In this document: one piece after another, positions 17,026-23,134 of the stretch
How positions within the stretch are numbered: position 1 is the stretch's first letter
How the letters are laid out: each line of letters starts with the position of its first letter
Assembly (NCBI RefSeq): GCF_000420325.1
Contig: NZ_ATUS01000001.1
Coordinates: forward strand, 1,182,463-1,246,462
Length of the DNA stretch: 64,000 bases
Direction: 5' to 3'
Source of the DNA: Spongiibacter tropicus DSM 19543
GTDB taxonomy: Bacteria; Pseudomonadota; Gammaproteobacteria; Pseudomonadales; Spongiibacteraceae
The notes under the pieces: model-generated
What the model was told of the DNA's origin: nothing
Database searches by the model: none
The model's input: only the letters and a program-made list of their open reading frames with translations
Translations under genes and position numbers: made by a program

Positions 17026-17346
17026 TCAGTCTCGCGATACATCGGGGTCGGGGCAAGCCTGTAAGCTATCTTTGAAGCTACCAGATGAGTCTAAGCAACG
17101 ATCAATGGCCGCTTGCGCCGAAAAATACTCAGAGGCTACGTAAAATAGAACGCCAACCACAGACCATGAAACCACTCCCACTATTACCACCACAAAACCG
17201 TCACGGTCTGCAGACTTGGAGAAAAGGCGGCATACGAAATAGCCGAGTCCTTTGACAAGAAATTCCAAGACGGCTTCTACAACTATATGCACGAGTAGCC
17301 TAAGTATTCCTCCTAGCCACTCCACCGCTACTTCAATGACCGGCAT
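17026..17346 (-). CDS. Hypothetical small membrane protein
   Basis: 106 residues, function not recognised. The first half is hydrophobic (VEWLGGILRLLVHIVVEAVLE...). A short basic linker SKSADRD is followed by a clear transmembrane segment (FVVVIVGVVSWSVVGVLFYV) and a polar tail with two Cys. The ATG at 17346 is preferred to 17379 because GAGG stands just before it. It is the most distal gene of the minus-strand accessory array; no attC-like repeat is recognised after it. Confidence 0.5.
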   Translation of the reverse strand: MPVIEVAVEWLGGILRLLVHIVVEAVLEFLVKGLGYFVCRLFSKSADRDGFVVVIVGVVSWSVVGVLFYVASEYFSAQAAIDRCLDSSGSFKDSLQACPDPDVSRD

Positions 17347-17447
17347 ACCACCTCGCCACATCCAGTGATGTTTTACCAAACAACATCCATCAGTATCAGG
17401 CCAAAGCCATTCAGGGGAGATAAAATCAAACTGAACTGAAAAACTAT

Positions 17448-17864
17448 CTATATCCTTTTCAAAAAGTCGGACTTAACATCTCCTCTCACTATAACTCTAT
17501 ACAACCTTCTAACAATCGGCACTTCGTGCTCTATAACCTTTCTGTACTCACATTTCGTACAAGAAATATGTATCTCTAGAGTCCTGAAAATCCAAGCGCG
17601 ACGTCGAAGGAGCGTGTAATAATACTGTTTGTAATCTTGATCATAGTTAGCGGTTACTTCATTCGCGCCACATACAGGGCATGCAACCACACCTTCTAGC
17701 GAACAACTTTCAAGCAATCTTTCGTGCAAATCGACTTCATGAGCATTTGCCTCCCCTGCGCAACCACAATTCTCACAACATTGATTTCCCGCAGAGTTCG
17801 CCACATCACAAGCCTTACACCTCCACTCATAATCGACCAATGATATCCCCCTAAACTCAGCCAA
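17448..17864 (-). CDS. Hypothetical protein with two zinc-ribbon-like Cys clusters
   Basis: 138 residues. The N-terminus has WRCKACDVANSAGNQCCENCG, resembling a RanBP2/zinc-ribbon knuckle. A second pair CPVCG ... CTKC spans about residues 62-105 around a Tyr-rich segment. It probably binds zinc; the role is unknown. Base composition is lower in GC than the catabolic genes. It is part of the minus-strand accessory array, but no attC-like site is seen directly next to it. Confidence 0.55.
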   Translation of the reverse strand: MAEFRGISLVDYEWRCKACDVANSAGNQCCENCGCAGEANAHEVDLHERLLESCSLEGVVACPVCGANEVTANYDQDYKQYYYTLLRRRAWIFRTLEIHISCTKCEYRKVIEHEVPIVRRLYRVIVRGDVKSDFLKRI

Positions 17865-17943
17865 AAACTCCGATCACCTTCAAGTGTGGGCACACTGGAA
17901 CCGTTATCGCCATGACATTCCCGCGGCACTTACCCGCAGAATT

Positions 17944-18243
17944 CTATTCGGAAATGTATTCAATTTTTATTGGTTTGAAAAATGAAAATATCCATAACCC
18001 GAACGCAACAACGCTGCCAATACTTGCCGTGAATAGTAGAGCGATAAAGATACCCATTAGCGGACCCGCAAAAATCGCCTTCACTCCAGTAACCGCCTGT
18101 GAATTCCAGGTAAGGTTTTCCATTCCAAATGCCCCCATAACCCCAAAGAGAGCGAATATCGGCATAAACCCGCAGATAAGACCTATAGCAATGAGTTTAA
18201 ATACCGTTCCAGCACTTACTTTCTTAACCGAGATTGTTTCCAT
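17944..18243 (-). CDS. Hypothetical membrane protein, accessory array
   Basis: 99 residues with two predicted membrane segments (VFKLIAIGLICGFMPIFALFG and FAGPLMGIFIALLFTASIGSVVAF) and a short charged C-terminus. A textbook AGGAGG precedes the ATG, which supports expression. It is separated from the NYN-domain gene by an attC-like element. No family recognised. Confidence 0.6.
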   Translation of the reverse strand: METISVKKVSAGTVFKLIAIGLICGFMPIFALFGVMGAFGMENLTWNSQAVTGVKAIFAGPLMGIFIALLFTASIGSVVAFGLWIFSFFKPIKIEYISE

Positions 18244-18281
18244 TGAACCTCCTTGTTTATTAAAAATACTGTCAAAAACCA

Positions 18282-18414
18282 GCCTAACTGCGAGCGTTGG
18301 TGATTCCGATTCTTGGACTTCCCTGCCTACATTACTCGGGGAACTCCATCAGCTTGACTTTGGTGCCCATTTTATCGGGGAAATATCAGCGTCGCCTGTC
18401 TGGCCTTGTTAGGG
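18282..18414 (-). repeat. attC-like site (gene-cassette recombination site), 133 bp
   Basis: Ends read, on the minus strand, CCCTAACAAGG... at one side and ...CGCAGTTAGGC at the other. The GTTAGGC end matches the GTTRRRY core of integron attC sites, and the outer arms are partly complementary. It lies exactly between the NYN-domain gene (stop at 18415) and the next cassette gene. Confidence 0.6.
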
Positions 18415-19011
18415 CTAGTGCGGCAATTGGTAAGAGACATTGCCGTTGTTCACCTTTATATACTTTCGCTGCTCAAGGTCTTTCACAATTGAGCTTAACT
18501 GCTGTTCAGACAGCTTCTCTGTGAACAGAGAATTGATGGTATTGGAGAGCGTCTTCACCTTGCGAGGCCGAGACTGGCCCCTGCCTGCCAGGTTTTTCAC
18601 TATAGCGGATACCATATCGTCGGTAGAGGTAGCCGTGGACATTCTTACTACGGGAATTTCCGCCAGGTCTCGCTCACGCTGAATTTTGATGCCACGCGAT
18701 TTGAGATGTTTTATCAGCGTGTCAAAACCAGTGTCGCGGGAAATGATGTGGAAGTAGGCGCCTGAGTCCTTGACTGCTAACTCACCAATGTAATAGGCAA
18801 TGTGGAAATCTAGAGCGTTTTTGCCGGTGCCGGTAATTTTGATATACCGCCCAGCATCCCCAAGGCTCTGCATCGCTGCTGCCAAATCGAACGGTATCTT
18901 TACTTGGTTTGCACCAACGAAAACCACCACTTTGAAAGGGTGCTGCTTGAGAACCTCCAGGTTACTCGGCTGCACGTTCTCAAAATCTATCAAAACATAG
19001 TTTGTTGCCAA
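18415..19011 (-). CDS. NYN/PIN-like domain protein
   Basis: 198 residues. The N-terminal half resembles NYN/DUF88 PIN-fold nucleases: LIDFENVQ near residues 7-14 (acidic metal ligand), FVGANQ, GKNALDFHIAYYIGEL and SRDTGFDTLIKHL, giving the spread acidic residues of the fold. The C-terminal 70 residues are helical and basic, perhaps RNA-binding. The start is TTG at 19011 with GGAG seven bases upstream; an out-of-frame ATG overlaps the gap. NYN proteins often cut RNA; here a stress or defence role is possible but unproven. It is flanked by attC-like sites. Confidence 0.75.
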   Translation of the reverse strand: MATNYVLIDFENVQPSNLEVLKQHPFKVVVFVGANQVKIPFDLAAAMQSLGDAGRYIKITGTGKNALDFHIAYYIGELAVKDSGAYFHIISRDTGFDTLIKHLKSRGIKIQRERDLAEIPVVRMSTATSTDDMVSAIVKNLAGRGQSRPRKVKTLSNTINSLFTEKLSEQQLSSIVKDLEQRKYIKVNNGNVSYQLPH

Positions 19012-19032
19012 GCATACTCTCCTTGTTTTTGG

Positions 19033-19131
19033 CCCTAACGCCCACGCTCAGGTGCTTTTGAGGCGATGACCGCTTTTGCGGCAGCAAAAGTGGGCAGCGG
19101 GTCAAACGTCACCTGCAACGTGTTGTTATGT
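19033..19131 (-). repeat. attC-like site, 99 bp
   Basis: On the minus strand it begins ACATAACAACACG and ends GTGGGCGTTAGGG. The inner arms GCAGGTG / CACCTGAGC are complementary. It sits between the Abi/HEPN-like gene and the NYN gene. Confidence 0.65.
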
Positions 19132-19140
19132 GACAACTTC

Positions 19141-20040
19141 TTATGCATGCTCGCCGCACAGTAGCAGTATTGCAGATGCCGTGGCATTGACGATGTACGC
19201 CGCAACGTGCTCAGGAATTTGCTTAGCTTGAGTGCCCGCGCCATGCGAAGAGCTAAGACGATTTCGAAGGGTAGCAATCAGCGTTAGAGGTTGCTCCCAG
19301 TACCGGTCCAACTGGCTATTAGTGAGCAATGCGCTCAGCAGAGCCGATGCCGTGTCCGTTTCCTTAAACGGGATTGATTTTTTCGCACAAAGAACCTTCA
19401 TCACACTTTCGAAGGAGCTTCCACATTTCGTCAAGCAATCCCTGTAGTCTCCCTTTCTTTGATCCTCGAGCGCTTGTAGAAATTCGTCATTTGCGTGTTT
19501 GAACTCCGGCGCTGCGAGAAGAGTAAGCGCAGGCTGCATCGCGGAATTGTGTAGCAGCGCACTATCTTTACGAATTACCCTCGGGTACTCACAGATCTGC
19601 GTGGCCATGGCCGGGGTGCCAAAAAGGGACGATTGCACTTCTTCAATTCCGTATGCTGTTAAATGGTACGGAAGGGCGTCAACCCGAAAGAAGTTATTAA
19701 TTCCAGGAATGAGTGAATTGTCCGGCCAGGTAATGCCTGGAAGATTCGAACGAAAGACTAGTTCTAAAACATTCAGGAATTGCTCATCCTCGCAAGTGAG
19801 CATGAACTCGAACAGATCATCGGCAGCTTGTCGCCGGTGATTCGACCCAGATAGCTCGAACGTGCCTTCTAAGTAGGCAACTTGCTTATGGAGGTCGTTC
19901 AAGAAGGCGCCGAAATCTCCCCCAAGCTCGTCTCGCATGAGCATCAGTACGCGATTGCGAAATTCGTTGGTCAGCGGCTTTGGTTTGTCAGCAGCGGGCT
20001 GCTCTCGCCGCGAAAACACGTCAAAAAGCCTCTCAAACAC
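19141..20040 (-). CDS. Hypothetical protein, possible AbiJ/HEPN-like abortive-infection family
   Basis: 299 residues. The N-terminal part (FRNRVLMLMRDELGGDFGAFL) and the C-terminal half (KGDYRDCLTKCGSSFESVMKVLC, then TASALLSALL and RNRLSSSHGAG) recall the STM4504/CBY_0614 and AbiJ-type proteins, whose C-terminal helical domain carries an R-N-x4-6-H HEPN RNase motif. Here that is RNRLSSSH near residue 267. The start is GTG at 20040 with AGGAGG seven bases upstream. As a single cassette flanked by attC-like sites it is a candidate phage-defence gene. Family placement is from memory of motifs and is moderate only. Confidence 0.6.
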   Translation of the reverse strand: MFERLFDVFSRREQPAADKPKPLTNEFRNRVLMLMRDELGGDFGAFLNDLHKQVAYLEGTFELSGSNHRRQAADDLFEFMLTCEDEQFLNVLELVFRSNLPGITWPDNSLIPGINNFFRVDALPYHLTAYGIEEVQSSLFGTPAMATQICEYPRVIRKDSALLHNSAMQPALTLLAAPEFKHANDEFLQALEDQRKGDYRDCLTKCGSSFESVMKVLCAKKSIPFKETDTASALLSALLTNSQLDRYWEQPLTLIATLRNRLSSSHGAGTQAKQIPEHVAAYIVNATASAILLLCGEHA

Positions 20041-20057
20041 CTCTGCGCCTCCTTGTC

Positions 20058-20150
20058 ACATAACGCCTGCGCCAGGGGCGGCCAAATAAGCGCAGCGTTT
20101 TGGCTGTCCCGCCGCGCTTTTCAGCGGCTAACTGCGCGCCCTTGTTATGA
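20058..20150 (-). repeat. attC-like site, 93 bp
   Basis: On the minus strand it begins TCATAACAAGGGCGC and ends CGCAGGCGTTATGT. It contains the inner words GGCTAACTG and CAAAACGCTGCGCTT, the latter close to a word in the site at 21035-21121. It separates two accessory genes. Confidence 0.65.
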
Positions 20151-20153
20151 GTT

Positions 20154-20588
20154 TTAAGGGTTAGCATACCCACCAAACTCCTTTAGCAAAATACTATCAG
20201 TTGTCAATTCACCTTTATTGTAAAAGAGCCGGACCGATGCCGAATTAAATAGATTCGGATGCAGGCAGAAAGAAACGCCATGAAATGGATTTTCTGAGTA
20301 TATGGTATTAGGAACCTCGATCAGAGTAAGCTCAGCAGAAAGCATGACCTCTCCTTCTTTTTCGACTTCCAGTATGCCTCCACTGAACGAAGCTCCGTTG
20401 TGATTGGCAGGTATCGAAACTTCTATGCCACTGGCCTCTGCACACAAGGGTTCAGGATATATACCAACACTTATACCAAGCTCTTTTAAGTTCGCGGGTG
20501 TCGCCAAAACCTCCCGCTTATCTATTGATGTTGCATCGCATAATCCAATAGAAAATATGCTTAGAAGCAAAAGGCATAGCTTATTCAT
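20154..20588 (-). CDS. Hypothetical exported protein
   Basis: 144 residues. It opens with a signal peptide (MNKLCLLLLSIFSIGLCDA); the mature part is a small, probably beta-rich protein with two remaining Cys (LCAEASG and SFCLHPN). No family recognised. I start at ATG 20588, which opens the signal peptide; an ATG at 20600 lies inside the attC-like end. No clear ribosome site is seen for either. Confidence 0.55.
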   Translation of the reverse strand: MNKLCLLLLSIFSIGLCDATSIDKREVLATPANLKELGISVGIYPEPLCAEASGIEVSIPANHNGASFSGGILEVEKEGEVMLSAELTLIEVPNTIYSENPFHGVSFCLHPNLFNSASVRLFYNKGELTTDSILLKEFGGYANP

Positions 20589-20596
20589 TGGCAAAC

Positions 20597-20682
20597 TCAT
20601 AACGCAGTGCTAAAGGGCCGGAGCAGCGTAGCTGCGGTGGTCCCAGTGAGCGAAGCGAACATTTTTGAGCACTTTGTTAAAA
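20597..20682 (-). repeat. attC-like site, 86 bp
   Basis: On the minus strand it begins TTTTAACAAAGTGCTCA and ends TAGCACTGCGTTATGA, with complementary outer arms (AGTGCT / AGCACT) and R-type core GTTATGA. Confidence 0.65.
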
Positions 20683-20686
20683 TTTT

Positions 20687-21004
20687 TCATTTCTTGAGCA
20701 CCAACTTGATTGCTGATACTGCTTCCGATAGGGAAATTTCCTTCCGTGTGCAGAGTATTGACCCCAAGGTGGCAAGGACTATTGCTGCAACAAGAAAGTA
20801 AGGTACATTCGGCTTGGCCGACCAACTCAACCACAGCGCAGAGCCAAAGCAAATAAAGCTGAAAAGGAATACTACAAGGATAGCGAAAGAAAGGTGGTCT
20901 TTAAGAGTCACGGCTGCCCCCATTATGACAGATAGCCGTCCTCCATGACGCCCGTACACGCCTCCGTGGCGTGTGAAGTTGAAAACTGAATCAAGTGTAT
21001 CCAT
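20687..21004 (-). CDS. Hypothetical two-TM membrane protein, accessory array
   Basis: 105 residues. A Gly/His/Arg-rich N-terminus (GGVYGRHGGR) precedes two transmembrane segments (FAILVVFLFSFICFGSALWL and PYFLVAAIVLATLGSIL) and a basic tail. No family recognised. It lies between attC-like sites at 20597-20682 and 21035-21121. Confidence 0.55.
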   Translation of the reverse strand: MDTLDSVFNFTRHGGVYGRHGGRLSVIMGAAVTLKDHLSFAILVVFLFSFICFGSALWLSWSAKPNVPYFLVAAIVLATLGSILCTRKEISLSEAVSAIKLVLKK

Positions 21005-21034
21005 ACCGATTTCTCTCAGTCAACACCCTTTGAC

Positions 21035-21121
21035 TTTTAACGCCGTGCACACGGGCAGGCAAAAGCGCAGCTTTTGGCTGTCCGAGCCGCGCAGCGGCTT
21101 AAGTGCTGCACCTTGTTATGA
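21035..21121 (-). repeat. attC-like site, 87 bp
   Basis: On the minus strand it begins TCATAACAAGGTGCA and ends TGCACGGCGTTAAAA. The outer arms AACAAGGTGCA / TGCACGGCGTT pair with mismatches, typical of integron attC sites. The inner part shares GACAGCCAAAA and GCTGCGCTT with the site at 20058-20150. Confidence 0.7.
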
Positions 21122-21124
21122 GGC

Positions 21125-21436
21125 TTACTCAACTACAATTGCTCCATCATTGAAAGTTGCACAAAATGCCTCCGGCCCGGAATAGTCTTTTGGTTTTAAT
21201 GATACAGCTATAGTAGCTCCACCACTCAGATTTATGATGAATACCTCAGCTTCTTCAAATTCTATTGATTGGACTACCTTGCCTATCATTTCATTCATAG
21301 GCAGGGTAAACGAAACCTTCGTAAACACCCCGAGATTGCCGCATCCAAAGCAGGCAAATAGCTCACCATTCTCTTGGGAAAGTCTAAGCAACTTCTCACC
21401 AATAAAGCGATTCAGCTCAGACACGGCCAGCCTCAT
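21125..21436 (-). CDS. Hypothetical small protein, first cassette gene
   Basis: 103 residues, soluble, with two Cys in FACFGCGN and a Phe/Val-rich beta-like C-terminal half. No family recognised. The ATG lies inside a GTTATGA word (21433-21439) like the ends of the attC sites, so the start codon sits at the presumed recombination point, common for cassette genes. No Shine-Dalgarno is apparent. Confidence 0.5.
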   Translation of the reverse strand: MRLAVSELNRFIGEKLLRLSQENGELFACFGCGNLGVFTKVSFTLPMNEMIGKVVQSIEFEEAEVFIINLSGGATIAVSLKPKDYSGPEAFCATFNDGAIVVE

Positions 21437-21767
21437 AACATCTTAATAACAAGCACGCTCGGTTTGTCCTGAACACGCCTCGCCCTTCGCATCTCCAAGC
21501 TATTGAATTAATTGGGCATTTACTCTTCTGAATCACTTCCCACAGAAAATTCACCGTGCGCGCACGGTAATTAGGATAACGAGGGGGTCTTGTATGTCCT
21601 GGCATCATGTCCCTATGCGCCTGTTTTGATTGGGCTTTTCCGGGGAGGGGTTGGAAAAGCGTGCCATATTCACCGTGGAAATCCGTCTTTGGATTTCATC
21701 GTTCTTTGACTATAGCAATTTCAGCGAACATTGGAAGCCAAGTTCAAACAGATGGTTTGAGGAGAGT
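21437..21767. other. Intergenic region at the cassette-array boundary
   Basis: 331 bases without a convincing gene. It contains a perfect 16-bp palindrome ACCGTGCG/CGCACGGT (21553-21568) and an 8-bp hairpin GCTTTTCC / GGAAAAGC (21634-21660, 11-nt loop). Any attI-like site would be expected here, but no integrase gene is seen. Confidence 0.5.
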
Positions 21768-22502
21768 TCAGTGTGCTTTGCGTCGGCTTTGATTGCGGGC
21801 TTTGGTTTTTCCGCTGTCGTCACCCTGTGACTGCGCGTCGAGCCACATCAGGGTGTCGAGGTAGCCGACAAACTGTTTGAGATAGGCGGGCGAGCGTTCG
21901 CGCATGTTGCTGAGAGCGCGAATGGCGAGCATCTGGGGGTTCAGGGGGCCGGGGTCTTCCGGCGCGTTTTGAATGGCTTGATCGATGCGCTGTTCAATGT
22001 CTTGGTGACGCTGGCGGCTGCGCAGCAGACGCAGGGCGCGAAGTTCTCGCGGCGGTTCTGAACTGCGGGGTTCGGCATTGCTGTCGGCCGCGCCGCCCAG
22101 CAGGGACAGTTCCTGCTGACGGAGTAAGGCGCTGATGGGGGAGCGGCCTTCCGCGCTCTCAGAAGGCGTCATCGTTTCGCTATTGAGCTGACGTTGCAGC
22201 GCGCGCAGTGCCGATGCCGCGCCGCTGCGCCGCTGCGCCAGTTGCTGACGACGCGTTGATACGATTGTCGCCAGCCGGCCTTCACCGTCGCCGCTGTTTT
22301 CACAGGCTTGCCGGTAATCATTCAACAGCGCTGAAGCGCGGCGAAGCAGTGGAGCTTGCACTGAGGGGCGTTGCTGTTCCGCCCTCGCCAGCAGCGTTTC
22401 TGCGCCGTGCAGACGCGGCGGATCGACGTGCGGATAGTCCGCCTTCAAGGCCGCCAAGGTCTCTTTCAGCGCGGGCAGCGGCGTTAGTGAAGACTGACTC
22501 AC
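21768..22502 (-). CDS. DUF2894-like protein, last gene of the motor-like operon
   Basis: 244 residues, hydrophilic, Arg/Gln/Leu-rich and helical (ARAEQQRPSVQAPLL, LRALRLLRSRQRHQDIEQR), with a conserved-looking YLKQFVGYLDTLMWLDA near the end and a basic tail. I recognise it as DUF2894 mainly from its operon, in which DUF3348, DUF802, OmpA and DUF2894 genes travel together. Function unknown. It starts with GTG in a 4-bp overlap with the OmpA gene, so it is translationally coupled. Confidence 0.7.
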   Translation of the reverse strand: MSQSSLTPLPALKETLAALKADYPHVDPPRLHGAETLLARAEQQRPSVQAPLLRRASALLNDYRQACENSGDGEGRLATIVSTRRQQLAQRRSGAASALRALQRQLNSETMTPSESAEGRSPISALLRQQELSLLGGAADSNAEPRSSEPPRELRALRLLRSRQRHQDIEQRIDQAIQNAPEDPGPLNPQMLAIRALSNMRERSPAYLKQFVGYLDTLMWLDAQSQGDDSGKTKARNQSRRKAH

Positions 22503-23134
22503 TCTCCCTCCTGTTTCACGCGAGGGACCGGCGCCATTTCCACGCGGCGGTTGCGGGCGCGGCTGTCTTCGTCGGTATTGGCAGCCACTGGCTGCTGGTC
22601 GCCAAAGGCGGCGGCAAACACGCGATCGGCGGGCATGCCTTCGTCAATCAGTGCACGGGTGACGGTCAAGGCCCGCTGGGCTGACAATTCCCAGTTATCA
22701 GAGAATTGCAGATTACCCTGCTGAATCGGCAGGTCGTCGGTAAAGCCACTGACCATCAACAACTGGTCGTTTTCCTGCACATAAAGTTTGAGGGGGAGAA
22801 TCAGGCTGCGCAGCAAGGCCCGGCCTTCATCCTGCAATTCGGCGGAGTTGAGTGAAAACAGTACGCTGCCGCTGATACCAATGCGGCCATCGCGCAGGGT
22901 CACGCGGCCACTGGCCAGCGGCGCTGCGAGCGCTTCTTCAAGCACGGCGCGGCGCTGCTGCTCCACTTCGCGCTGGGCGACTTCTTTCTCCAGGCTTTTT
23001 GCCAGTTCCAACTGAAAACCCAGCGCCCAGATCAGCAGCAGTACAAACACGCCGACCATGCCGGTCATCAGGTCGCCAAAAATCGCCCAGATCGGCGGTT
23101 CCTGACTCAGGCCATCGTCGAGTTCCCGGCTCAC
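22499..23134 (-). CDS. OmpA/MotB-like membrane protein
   Basis: 211 residues. A single N-terminal membrane helix carries the MotB-type signature FGDLMTGMVGVFVLLLIW with Asp21 in the place of the proton-conducting Asp of MotB/ZorB. A coiled-coil linker (LAKSLEKEVAQREVEQQ) leads to a C-terminal OmpA peptidoglycan-binding domain (LMVSGFTDD, AFGDQQPVAANTDEDSRARN, RRVEM). It would pair with the MotA/TolQ-like protein of the preceding gene to form a proton channel anchored to the cell wall. GTG start in a 4-bp overlap with that gene. Confidence 0.88.
   Translation of the reverse strand: MSRELDDGLSQEPPIWAIFGDLMTGMVGVFVLLLIWALGFQLELAKSLEKEVAQREVEQQRRAVLEEALAAPLASGRVTLRDGRIGISGSVLFSLNSAELQDEGRALLRSLILPLKLYVQENDQLLMVSGFTDDLPIQQGNLQFSDNWELSAQRALTVTRALIDEGMPADRVFAAAFGDQQPVAANTDEDSRARNRRVEMAPVPRVKQEGE

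Noticed and set aside
16937-17143. 68-residue plus-strand frame at the array edge
   Set aside because: No good ribosome site and it overlaps the better-supported minus-strand membrane protein.
18282-21121. CRISPR array
   Set aside because: The repeats are long, imperfectly palindromic and separated by genes, not by uniform short spacers. No cas genes are present.
16930-21770. Integron integrase gene
   Set aside because: No tyrosine-recombinase-like frame was found on either strand in or beside the array, so a complete integron is not claimed.
21607-21830. Two 61-66 residue plus-strand frames between the array and the DUF2894 gene
   Set aside because: No ribosome site, they overlap the DUF2894 3' end, and no family resemblance. 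Treated as non-coding.
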